From the NCBI GenBank assembly GCA_025201765.1, contig MU623392.1, forward strand, positions 62,001 through 126,000: DNA of 64,000 bases, given 5' to 3'. The DNA is from Daldinia sp. FL1419 (Eukaryota; Ascomycota; Sordariomycetes; Xylariales; Hypoxylaceae). The translations under genes were made by a program, and so were the position numbers. Under the pieces are notes generated by a model. It did not search any database. It was not told the origin of the DNA and worked only from the letters and a program-made list of their open reading frames with translations. This document shows positions 10,742-21,480 of this stretch, one piece after another (positions within the stretch are counted from its first letter, which is position 1; each line of letters starts with the position of its first letter).

Positions 10742-13427
10742 TTATCCGACGACAGTCTTTTGACTTAGGCTCTCGAGGAACCCACCCAGGTCGTCCTTCC
10801 GAACTTCGACGACGCAGTGCTCGAAGCTGTCGATTCGTACGCGAGCGTTTGTCTCACTAACCACGTCCTGAAAGGCGGTTCCGAACTTGTTTAAACCATA
10901 CCCGCGGTCTTTACGTTCTTCAATCTCGTCTTCTGAATCCGAGTCTGATCCGTCGCTGTCCTCGGATTCTGTTTCTTCGTCGTCGTCGTCGTCGCCATCG
11001 CCGTCGTCATCGTCAGCTGCAGCTTTTGCGGCACGTTTCTCTTCCCTAATCTTTTCTCGGTTTCGTCGTTTCTGTTCCCGCTCTTTGAGCTTGGCTTCCC
11101 TGGCGGCTTGTTTCTCTTTGGCTGCTTCCTTATCTAAGAACGCTAGATCAGGCCCGCCGCCGCCGCCAGTACCGACCACGATGTAGACACCTCGCTTTTC
11201 GTTTAAGCTAGCTACAACGAGTGGTGTACCACGTCCGCCATGTGCCAGTTTTCCGTTATCATCCTTTTCCTGTTCGGCGAGAGCCTCGCCGACCCAAATG
11301 GCGAGCTTCGTAAGCGCGGCTGGGTGTGTGAATAAAGGGACATCTGGTCCGTCTTTAATGACGCAGAGACGGAAAGCGTGTAAATGCTTGATTTGTCTTT
11401 TGCCTATTAATGCGGTTCCTGTTCGAAAGATAGCACGATGGAGGTCTTTGGCCGTGGGAAGGCCAGCTTTTAGAGCATCGATGCTGTACGTTGTTAGTTT
11501 TTTGACCCTATCCTTTTATTGATAGAACTTACTTTTCGAGAGCATCATACGCTTCCCAAAAGCGAGTGACCCATTCCTGGGATTCAGCTACTCCACTTTC
11601 ATCTTCTAAATCCTGTATTTGGCTTGCTCGGATGCGGCTATCCTCGCCGGTTACAGTGTTTCGTTTACCCACTTCGAGCAGAGCGCCGATGATCACCCCG
11701 ACATCTTGGGCGCTAAGGGTAGCTCGCCAACCCCAGCTCCGGACAAACCCCCACCCATCTTTAGCTCCTCCTCGATCCCTGGTATCTGTCTCGACTGCGG
11801 GTACCATATCGTCGAGATTGTAGAGAGACGCATACTTCAGTAGCTTTGTACGTAGTTCCTTTTTCAGCATCATATCCATATGTGTATAGCTCTGTTTGCA
11901 TTGGACCAGGCTCACGCCCATTTTGGCGAGCAGCTTGTGTAAACGCTTGATACCGCTCTCGCTCCACGTGCGTAGTCTTGAAAAAAGATATGGTGAGTGT
12001 AGCATACTATCATAAAGACTCCAATGTCTAATAAGTAAGAATTTTGGTTCAGGGGATAGTCGGATACTTGTATCTTCGGGGTTTCGAGCTGTGGTGGGAA
12101 TAACTCCAGCACCGTCTGATACTGAGAGCCTTCCCAACTCTGGTGGGTTAAGACGTCGCACTTCGTCCCGCAGAAGTTGCCGTATTCGAGCGCCACGGAC
12201 ACCCATCCAGCCGTTGGACGGCCTAGCATCCGAGCCGCGGACCATAACAGCTAATCCAGCTGAAGAGCGACCGTATAGTTCCATGGACGTGACGCCAACA
12301 ATTGTTAACCAAAGCAAATCGTTGTCCTCTCGACCCAACTCGGATGCCAGAGAATAAATCATTGCGCTGATAGGCTCGGAGTAGGATGACCCCATTCGGT
12401 AGTACTTTCGAAGAATGCCCTCGTTTTCACCCCGCATTCGTAGCAGTCGCCTCCGTAGGGCGCGAGCTGATGGGGCTTTAGGGGGTTGAGCTGCAGATGG
12501 TGGGTTTTCTATATCATCCGATCTGATTAGATCGGTGTCCCGTATTGAAATCAGTCCACGCTGGGCTGGGCGTTCCAGAGACTCTGGAATTGGAGTGGAC
12601 TGGGAAAGGGTTAGTGGGGGGTGTTTTTCTAGTTTCGATTAGAGGGTATCAGGGTATCCTACAGAATTACTCCGTCTCCTTTGTCGAGGTCGATCATCCT
12701 CTTCACCGCTGCTCTCATCGTCCCGATCCGACCAAGATTTCCTTTTCTTTCCAGGACGGGGCTGGTGATGCTCTACCTCGCCTTCGCTTTCCGAATCACT
12801 TTCTCCATATAACTCACCATTGTCCTCAATATCAGGCATATCAATCAACGCCAGGTACGCGTCTCGTTCGGCGTTGAGTCCTTCTTCGATATCACCGTCG
12901 TCAAATACAATAATGCCGCCCTTTCCAGGCTTATAAGAGTTGTCCACTCGGCCCGAGGTTACACCACTAGGAGCACGGGCTTGGTAACTTGTGACGGCAC
13001 CAGAGGTAGGTTCGAGTGGATATCCGCCGAATACATTGCCAAGGTTCCACGGCCGATGCGAGTCTATAACCCAGACTTCAACACCGCTAAAGCTCGATTC
13101 TTCGCCTTCAGCCTCGAGGCCTAGAATAGTACCCATGTCGACCATACCACCTACGCCGAGGCACACGACAACCCCCCCACTTCCTCCACGGGCCTCCATC
13201 ATAGGACTAACAAGGTCCCGACCAACGCGTTCGAGGTCTCCATATCCGGACACTGGCTGGATCTTGTGTGGTATATAGTCATGTTTAAGAAGCCGTGTTA
13301 AGATGCGGCAGGCACAGAGAGCGTCGGGTTCAAGGGCGACTAGGATGAGGACCGGAGGTGATAAGGGATGTCGAGTGTTCTGAAGGTGGATATAGAGTTT
13401 TGATATGAGGTCGCGTGGCAGATACAT
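10742..13427 (-). CDS. CDC45: DNA replication initiation factor Cdc45
   Basis: Cdc45 is a component of the CMG (Cdc45-MCM-GINS) replicative helicase and acts at replication origins and forks. Exons are 13427-12663, 12599-11533 and 11483-10742, giving 857 aa. Diagnostic segments are DALCACRILTRLLKHDYIPH near the N-terminus, SLASELGREDNDLLWLTIVG, LLIRHWSLYDSMLHSPYL and YTHMDMMLKKELRTKL. The exon 2-3 junction gives AYDALENIDALKAGLPTAKD. There is an acidic, basic-flanked insert after about residue 175. A long charged segment follows GTGGGGGPDLAFLDKEA: a Lys/Arg/Glu helix of about 40 residues, then an Asp/Glu/Ser tract. The terminal segment RIDSFEHCVVEV resumes the family fold. The gene is divergently arranged with the JmjC gene (about 1.1 kb between starts). 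Confidence 0.96.
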
Positions 13428-14514
13428 AGTTTGAAAGTACCCGGACGCGTTTTCGAGTATACTACGGCGGATTCATAGGAGCGGTAACGAGATATAATCG
13501 AGACGAGTCGTAAACCTGGATTCGAAATCGAATTCGAAGGAGGTGAATCAAAGCTGGTTTCAAGCCGGTTACAAGCCAATCGCTCGACGTGTGTAAGATA
13601 TTATGGGTTGAATTGGTGTATGTATTCCATAAATGAATAACAAGAGGCTCTATGTATGAATGTTTGTTATCATATGGTATATAGTGACGTTTTGAGGAGC
13701 AGCAGGTCGGGCAAGTTAGAATTGATTTAATTTTAGTGTGGATGGGGTATAATAAGTGTTGATACCCGGAACGCGGTTTAAAGTGGGCAAGACGCGATCT
13801 GGTACCTCGTGGCGTGTTGGCGTAAAGCACCCTGCAGATGCGCACTGTGCAATTGCGCGCCTGGCGGGACAAAAATTCCCACTTTCATGTGAGTAAGTTA
13901 GTAGGTAGGTAGGTACCTAGGTAGGCGTGGTAGGCAGGTAGTATTGTACCTACCAGGTAGATCAATATTTTTCAGCCACATTACCCCTGTCTGCTGTATG
14001 TACAGTACACGTGTACCTTAGGTATTGTACATAGTAGGGATAGCCTGTAGAGGTACCTTCCGATCTCTTTTCAGCCTTAAAAGTCTAATTGATTTGATTG
14101 AATTTCAAAGTGCGCAACTTTCAACATCTCGTCGTATACACTATGGTCCTAGTAAATATAAGTTCGCGCATAAATATTCGTCTAGATTTTGCTAATCCGC
14201 TTAGAAAGGACAATACCAGGCACGCTCTCGTTTTTACTTCAATTTTGCCTGATTGGGTAACTATTTGTTGACATACATGGGTTGCCATTGGTCAGTATTA
14301 CAACTGTGCCGTTCCTAGAACTTCTAACCCGTTATATCTTAGCATACCTATACCTAGGCATGTAATAACAATTATTTTGGGCACTCTGTCTCAACACCGT
14401 CATATATAGCAGGGTTACATACGTCTTAACTATGATCGTCAAGATTTGACGGAGAAGGCTATATAGAAAGCGAGTATTCGCTGTCCAGTCACCGAAAATA
14501 AGGGTAGCTTGACA
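13428..14514. other. Divergent promoter region of CDC45 and the JmjC gene
   Basis: These 1.09 kb separate the two start codons. They include a cluster of TAGGTA units ending in TACCTAGGTA at 13914 and further AGGTACC-type motifs to about 14060. Open frames 13340-13579 and 13462-13872 on the minus strand are Tyr/Ser-rich and unrecognised, and are probably leader sequence. Confidence 0.55.
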
Positions 14515-16068
14515 ATGGCATCACCTTCACCCGCTAGACAACTATTCGAGATTTGTATTGAAGCAATATCTACAATTCAAAGCGAATGTAGTTTGGCGCT
14601 ATCCGCGACAGATTCGTTCAAAGAATCTTCCCCGGCAGGATTAACGGGATGTGGTCCTGCTTTGGTTGATCTACTCGCACGACAGGCGGCTCGAATCGAG
14701 ACGTACTACCAAGAATTAAAGCCCGCAGAAATAAGCACAGCTCGCAGTCCACCGGAAGATCAGAAATTATCATTGGAGCGATTATCTGATCTTGTTTCGA
14801 TTTCATACTCCAAATTCTACGCATTCCTTTTCAAGGATCTTCCAGTTTGCTGGCGGCAGCTGTATACTGACGCAAGCATCTTGAAATTCTGTCTGATCCT
14901 CCTCTGGACTCCCTGCATCTATGATCGCGACGTGGAAGGCGTTAAGACTTCTCGTGAACTAGTAGGTAGAGCGGGCCGGCAAATTACCGAACTTGTCAAA
15001 CTCCTCGATTTCGCATTAGTTCTCGCAGGTGCTGCTGGCGAGCGGAGAGGCAGGAAATGGGTTAATAAAGCTATTGGATTGCTCCAAGAGTTATGGGATG
15101 AACTAGGTATCGGTAGAGGTGTGCCGGATGAACTCGATGGTAAATTTTCGACGGTCGAGCCATTCACACCCCCTATAAGACATCCTATCCAATTTGCTGA
15201 TGCTCTCTCTATGGAAGCATTCCAGGCATACATGGACAACCCCCAAGATTCGGGTCTAGGACCGGCGCCACTTATTATACGTGGTTCTATTGAGAACTGG
15301 CCGGCGTTGACTAACAATCCGTGGAATAAGCCGTCGTATCTCCTTTCAAAAACTTTTGGAGGTCGTAGGCTTGTGCCCATTGAAATTGGCCGTAGCTACG
15401 TTGACGAAGGCTGGGGCCAGAAACTTGTCACTTTCGGTGAGTTCTTACGGGGTTATATCGATCCTTCTCTTCCCGCTGTCCAGGACAGCTCTGCGGGTGA
15501 TACAATTTCCACTTTGTCACGGGGTAGCCCGATTGCATACCTCGCCCAACACCCTTTATTTACTCAACTTCCCGTTTTACGAAACGATATCCTCATTCCA
15601 GATTACTGCTATACAACACCACCTCCGCATCCAGCAGACCCTAGCATTGACCAGCCGGAGCTTGACGAGCCGCTGCTTAACGCCTGGTTTGGGCCGCCAG
15701 GAACCATTACACCGTTACACACCGATCCATATCACAATATACTAACACAAGTGGTGGGGCGTAAATATGTACGGCTCTATTCACCTTCAAATACAAATCG
15801 TATGCAAGCAAGGGGAAAGGAAAACGGCGTTGAGATGGGAAACACTAGCTTGATGGACGTCGGGATAGTAGAGGGATGGGATGCAATACCCGATGAGGAA
15901 GAGGAAGAAGAAGAAAGACTTAGCGAGGAAGATCTCGCCAACTTCAGAGAGGTGCCGTTTCTAGATTGTATTCTAGAACCCGGCGATGCCCTTTACATCC
16001 CCATCGGGTGGTGGCATTACGTGCGTGGCTTAAGTATAAGCTTTAGTGTGAGTTTTTGGTGGAATTGA
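14515..16068 (+). CDS. JmjC-domain 2-oxoglutarate oxygenase, KDM8/JMJD5-like
   Basis: A predicted Fe(II)/2-oxoglutarate-dependent oxygenase of 517 aa, without introns. The C-terminal half is a cupin/JmjC fold: PLIIRGSIENWPAL (opening strand), PDYCYTTPPP, AWFGPPGTITPLHTDPYHN (the HxD metal ligands), and GDALYIPIGWWHYVR (the distal metal-binding His). It ends LSISFSVSFWWN, which is characteristic of JMJD5-like enzymes. The N-terminal 220 residues are helical and specific to fungi. An acidic loop (EEEEEEE) precedes the last His. Metazoan relatives act as arginyl hydroxylases or proposed demethylases; the substrate here is unknown. The true start is ATG 14515; an in-frame TTG two codons upstream is not a likely start. 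Confidence 0.85.
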   Translation: MASPSPARQLFEICIEAISTIQSECSLALSATDSFKESSPAGLTGCGPALVDLLARQAARIETYYQELKPAEISTARSPPEDQKLSLERLSDLVSISYSKFYAFLFKDLPVCWRQLYTDASILKFCLILLWTPCIYDRDVEGVKTSRELVGRAGRQITELVKLLDFALVLAGAAGERRGRKWVNKAIGLLQELWDELGIGRGVPDELDGKFSTVEPFTPPIRHPIQFADALSMEAFQAYMDNPQDSGLGPAPLIIRGSIENWPALTNNPWNKPSYLLSKTFGGRRLVPIEIGRSYVDEGWGQKLVTFGEFLRGYIDPSLPAVQDSSAGDTISTLSRGSPIAYLAQHPLFTQLPVLRNDILIPDYCYTTPPPHPADPSIDQPELDEPLLNAWFGPPGTITPLHTDPYHNILTQVVGRKYVRLYSPSNTNRMQARGKENGVEMGNTSLMDVGIVEGWDAIPDEEEEEEERLSEEDLANFREVPFLDCILEPGDALYIPIGWWHYVRGLSISFSVSFWWN

Positions 16069-16614
16069 CAAGATCAATCTGCCCTATATTATCCCACTTC
16101 AGAACCCGAGGCCCATTAAATGTTATTATAACTACCTAGGTAGGTACTTATAGGTTACGAATGAAGTGAATATTTATATACTATCATGATGCTATGCCAC
16201 GATGTCTCGAGACTTCCATTAATGAGTATCTTTAACCTTCAACGCCGACTCGGAAATGCGAAGTACTGCTTAGTCACATATTTATGCAGATAAGCTCTAT
16301 TGCTGCTTTATCGAAAAGTATGAATACATAATCGTAACTTTACCGCAAAATATCAGGCATCTACGGATCCGTACATAACACACGAAAAGTCGCTGCCTGT
16401 CTAACCTAGGCAGGTACCTAGTATAAGAACAACCCGGGGAAAAAAGTCACATTTGATTTTGTGCCTAGGTACTTTTCTGTTACTAATTTCGATTCACTCT
16501 CTTAACAGGTTTCGGGTGAGACGAGTTACGAAAGCATTCATTACTTTACCCCTGACACTGATAGTTCAAGGAAGTCCTCGCTCGTGTTAGATCGACCATA
16601 GCTACATCTTGAAG
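16069..16614. other. Intergenic spacer between the JmjC gene and tubulin cofactor D
   Basis: These 546 bp between same-strand genes hold one TACCTAGGTA at 16133 and a related motif near 16405-16422. No coding sequence is seen. Confidence 0.6.
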
Positions 16615-19600
16615 ATGGACGTCCCCGAGCAGGATCGTGATGTCGTCATCCAGAAATATTCAGCGGACCTTGTCACGGATTTTGACCGCTCTCTAACGCC
16701 GTTCCTGAGGAAGCCCAACGGCCAACTTCGGAGGCGCGTGCGTGTGAGAGAAACGTCGAGGTTGATGTCCCTTGTGAGTATCTATTCGTATTTTAAGTGG
16801 CTAATCGAGGGCTAATGAGCGAAACAAGGTCCTGGAACCATTCCAAGAGCTGCCACAACTGCTCGATCCGCATCTGCCCAAGTGGTTACCGGTTTTGGCA
16901 GAGGCGTATTTAGGATGCTTACAAGAGCACCGTAAACATAGGCCTCTATCCACGCGGTCTCAGCTTCTATACCCCCTTTCTGATGCAATCTGCAAACTTC
17001 TATATACATTTTGCAAAATCAGAGGAGAGAAGGTCATTGTCAGATTCCTAAATGTAGAAACGAGATATCTAGAGCTTCTCTTGCTTGCGATCGAAGAATC
17101 AGAGCGCAATGCTGATTCGGCTACCTCCTGGTCCTGGCATGAAAGGTACATTATGCTACTATGGCTATCCCAATTATTGTTCGCTCCTTTTGATCTCTCA
17201 ACTATATCGTCTGGTGACGCGGATGATCTCGATCGCTTCACCGTCCCTGGGTTTGAATGGCCATCTCAAGTCCCTGGTATTGCCCTGAGGGTTATCCCTT
17301 TGGCGGTCAAGTATATTGCGTCACCTGGAAAGGAAAGGGATGGGGCGAAAGCTCTCCTAGTCCGTGTTGCGATGAGGAAAGATATGCAGGAACTGGGAAT
17401 CCTCAACGCCTTAGTAAAATGGGCTTTATCAACCCTAAAGCCGTCGGATGATGCACCGGCCGAGTCACCGTACTATTACATCGGTACCATATCATTCTTA
17501 GCCGGGGTCCTTGGTGCTGCCGCGGATACATCTATCATGGATCCGCATCTTTCCGCCATTTTCAGTACCACGCAAGCTATCGCCGCTGGAGGAAATCCCG
17601 CTTTCGACATCATTAATGGATCTGCTTTAGCTCGGAAATTGCTTATCAAAGTCACACGCTCGGTAGTCACTCTGGTTTTACGGAAGTCACAGCAGAGCGA
17701 CGATGATACTGAGTTAGTAGAAACTTCCGTCGGGTATCTACTTGAAAGGTTGGCGGATAATGATACGCCGGTACGATTCGCTGCCAGTAAAGCTCTTAGC
17801 ATTGTCACACTTAAACTTGAACCCGACATGGCCTCGCAGGTCATCGAGGCCGTTTTAGATTCGCTCAATCGAAACGTGCTTTGGGTAAAAAACAAAATGA
17901 ACCCATCTGCTCCTCCTACCCGAGATATCACGGCCGTCGATCCACTCGAATGGCACGGGCTGATGCTTACCCTCTCACACCTTCTATATCGAAGGTCGCC
18001 GCCTCCTGAGAATCTATCTGATATTATCCATGCTTTATTGATGGGACTTTCTTTCGAGAAGCGAAGTCCATCGGGAGGGTCGGTAGGCACCAACGTTAGA
18101 GATGCTTCTTGTTTCGGCATCTGGTCTCTGGCACGTCGCTACAGCACTTCCGAGCTACTTCAGGTACAAACCAAATCTGTATTAGTGGCTAGGGGCCATG
18201 ACCCTGCTGCATCAATCCTACAGGTGGTTGCTACTGAATTAGTAGTAACCGCTTCACTTGACCCCGCTGGGAATATCAGGCGCGGTGCATCCGCCGCTCT
18301 TCAGGAGCTTATCGGCCGTCATCCTGATATTGTGGAGAAGGGCATCTCCGTAGTACAGATAGTCGACTATCATGCTGTCGCTCTTCGCTCCAGGGCAATA
18401 CACGAAGTTGCATTACAAGCGACTAGGTTATCGCCGCATTACGGTCGTGCGTTATTGGAGGCAACTCTTGGATGGAGAGGAATCGGGGATATGGACGCAG
18501 GGGCCCGGAGGGTAGCAGCCATTTCCTTTGGCGCCTTAACAGCAGAACTCGTCCGAATCGGGAGTTCTGACCCCTTGGGTTATTTCAAGGACTCTATGAA
18601 CATGCTTCTATCTCGGCTTGAGTCTCTCCAAGTGAGACAAGTGGAAGAACGACATGGGCTCCTGCTAAGCCTCGCAGCTCTTTTTGATCTCCTTCCGCAG
18701 CTTCTCGCAGACAAAAAGCCCGAATCGTTCCAGGGGGTTCCAACAACCGAAATATGTAATGCGTTGAGGAAGGTTCTACAGGATTACAAAAACACCAAGT
18801 ATAGGAAACCCGAGTTGGTCGCGGAAGCCGGTGGTCGACTAGTGGTGTCATCAGCCCCTATCCTCTTGTTGGGCATCGCACAGAGCGACCTTCCAAATGA
18901 CGCGAGTCCAGTTTTGCAGTCCGGTCCTAATATTGTGGAAGAAGATAACTCTGCGTCTTTAAGCTCGACCGCGGATTTATTAGATACGCTACAGAGTGAT
19001 CGCCCAAAATACATCGTTGAGTTACTGGAAACTCTACGAGATACTCTAAATCTTTGGCTCGATAGAAACGAAAGCGAAGTAGCTAAAACTTCTTCAGGGG
19101 CAGCTTTAATCCTACTTCTTTTCACTTCCCAAGAACGACGTACCCGAATAATTGAGGAATGGTCTAACAAAGTACGCCGCCCGCAAGCGCCACGTACTAA
19201 GCATGGAGATGGCTTTTTCCATGCTCTTACCTGTGCGTACCAACTTCAGCGAAGCCAGCACGATTATTCAGAAGGCGTTTTAGCAAGTAAAGTGCTTGCA
19301 GAACGATGGGCGCAAGATAACGACATCGAGAATCATGTCGCGATTCTGCAAAGTCTAATTGGTAGAGCCATCCTTCGCGATAGGCCATTAGACTTCCTTA
19401 CGACTATCTCAGAAGGTTTGGACGACTACACAACGAACGCGCGCGGTGACATTGGCTCCCACGTTCGGTTGGAAGCGATCAAGGCAACGAAAACGTTGTG
19501 GAACACGAAGAGAGATGATGAGCAAGTCATCTCAACCCTGTTCCCACGCATACTTCGTCTAGCGGCCGAGAAGTTGGATCGGGTTCGTACCGAAGCGCAG

Positions 19601-20420
19601 TCAGCGTTAGCTCTAATTTTGCACCCAAGGTTCGTAAATTATCTATACAAACGAAATGGTATGGTACTTATTACTGTGCAGATATACCCAGGCGTTTGGC
19701 AAGCTATCTTTCTCCTCGAAAGACTATTTCAATTTCCTACTTCGCCTTTGCGATAAAGAACGAGTAGATGAAACTGCGGCACAGCATTGGACACTCAACG
19801 TGGATGACTGCATATCCATATTGCTGGCTGGCTTAGTAACGTCGGCTGATACAGGAAACGAAGACTTGGTAATTGTCAGTAGAGCCGCACTCGCTGACTT
19901 CTGTGGGGAGTCGACAGAGAATCTAAAGCAGATATGCGCCGCCCTTCTTCGCAACATGAAGCAGTACCAAGGCCAGGATCGGGTTATTATTCCCACGCTC
20001 GAAGTCCTAGCATATTTGTTTCACGTTGGTGTCCTGCAGAGGTGTACCGAGATAAACCTACGACAGCTGTGTATCCTCGTGCAAAAGGCGGCGTACAAGA
20101 CCGGAAACGTGCGCAAGCTTGAGGCCTGCATCAAGGTCTACGGTGCAATCGCGGCTGTAGATGTAACTGACGTGCCGGACATACCGTCGGAATTAGCGAC
20201 GAAACGACGCGAGGGTGTACTAGAGGCTCGGAAGAGGCTCGGCACCCTGATGGTCCACCCTTGGCCTAGGGCAAGGGGTTTGGTCGTCGATGAACTCTGG
20301 GGCTTGATGGATGATGATGATGATGGTGATGCAAAACGCACAAAACTCCTCTCCGTGGATTGGGGCAAAGCCGAGAAGACATACATTAAGGATATAGTGA
20401 GAGAGCTTGGGCTTGAGTAA
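16615..20420 (+). CDS. TBCD: Tubulin-specific chaperone (folding cofactor) D
   Basis: Cofactor D captures beta-tubulin and helps assemble the alpha/beta-tubulin dimer (Cin1 in budding yeast, Alp1 in fission yeast). Exons are 16615-16773, 16829-19633 and 19692-20420, giving 1230 aa, the usual length. The protein is helical and HEAT-repeat-like throughout. Diagnostic segments are QLLDPHLPKWLPVLAEAYL at the exon 1-2 region, DNDTPVRFAASKALSIVTLK, DPLEWHGLMLTLSHLLYRRS, and VGTNVRDASCFGIWSLARRY, the family signature. The third exon continues LHPRF-AFGKLSFSSKDYFNFLL across the second intron. Two codons of AAG/TTG context precede the chosen ATG in frame, but they contain no further ATG. Longer out-of-frame open frames on the opposite strand are shadows. 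Confidence 0.94.
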
Positions 20421-21352
20421 AGAATATCACGTATGGTAGGAGCTCGCTATTTACTTGTAGGTAGTATTCTTGCGGCACTTATTAGCGGCTGCAGAGGAAC
20501 CTGCTGAACTGATGCGCTCTGCTACTACGTTGAACTAGAGGGGTTACGAGGGAAATATATTGCGACTAGGCAAGTCGTGACTAAAATAACAACTACGCGA
20601 ATGGAAATGTGACATTCTAAGCTGGCAGAGATTAAATATAACGAGCGTTGTGCTTAGGTAGGTGTGGAATTTAAACCGCCTCAGGTGCACATAATCCAGG
20701 CACTCGACATTAAGCTGACAGCGGCATAAACTACCTTAAGAGAGAGGGCGGAAGTGAACATAAACGCATATCTTTCGTGCCGAAATCCGAAGAAAAAAGG
20801 CCGAAAAGAGATGAGGGTTTCATCAGTATATTCGTACGTCGACCCGAATGGGGACGACAGCGCTCATCATTTTGGGCAGTTCGGGAAAAGTCTACCTACC
20901 TTAATGATATTCCGTTACAGCGGGCTGAACGGGACTCTCGTGACGTGGGATTTGTCTCAAGTGGCTGTCCGTAGTTGGTTGGATTGGGTATAGATATATG
21001 AGTTGGGACCATGTGAAGGGGGACCTGTGAGAGAGAGGGGACGGTAGAGTATAATATAAGTGGACGTGCGTGGGAGGTTTCAGGTATTTTTGTCAGCAGG
21101 ACGATTTCCCAAGGAGGCAGCTCGTGGGAATAAACGGTATTTTTTATTTTGCTGTATTGTGACAGCGCAACGTTTGTCGCATACGCCTAAAATGATGTTA
21201 TGTTCATGGCGAAGAGAAACATTGAAAACTCGACATAGGTTGAAATAGAAAAATAGGTACGGAGACTACCTGGGACTAGGGTCTTGGTGTCTGAGGTAGG
21301 TTTAGAAATAATTATAACTAAGGAAAATATCAAACGAGCAAGTCTTGGGTAG
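20421..21352. other. Intergenic region before the copia element, no gene seen
   Basis: This holds the 3' flank of the cofactor D gene and about 0.9 kb of DNA of ordinary composition. The change to extreme A/T richness occurs at the element boundary, so RIP has not obviously spread into this flank. Frames at 20754-20993 and 21060-21248 are unrecognised. Confidence 0.55.
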
Positions 21353-21357
21353 GATGC
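21353..21357. repeat. Target-site duplication, left copy (GATGC)
   Basis: The five bases immediately before the left LTR are GATGC and match those after the right LTR at 26679-26683. Five-base duplications are typical of Ty1/copia integration. Confidence 0.88.
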
Positions 21358-21480
21358 TGTGAGATGGACCCACATGACTTAGTCATGTGGCTCCAGGATT
21401 CATTCTCTAAGAGAGTTTAGTGTTTGTAAAAAAAAAAAAAAAATTTAGCTTTTAATACATCATTTTTTTGCAATTTAATA
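21358..21480 (+). repeat. Left LTR of the copia element
   Basis: A 123-bp LTR beginning TGTGAGATGG. It contains an inverted repeat (arms CCACATGACT and AGTCATGTGG at 21370-21390), a 15-A run and the end TTTGCAATTTAATA. Compared with the right LTR, every base substitution I see is a transition. The left copy keeps more G and C in its first 80 bases. Confidence 0.88.

Noticed and set aside
10887..11186. Poly-Ser frame opposite CDC45
   Set aside because: It is produced by the acidic GAC/GAT repeats of the CDC45 linker read on the other strand.
17476..18120. 214-codon open frame antisense to tubulin cofactor D
   Set aside because: It is Ser/Arg-rich, without motifs, and fully inside a well-supported exon.
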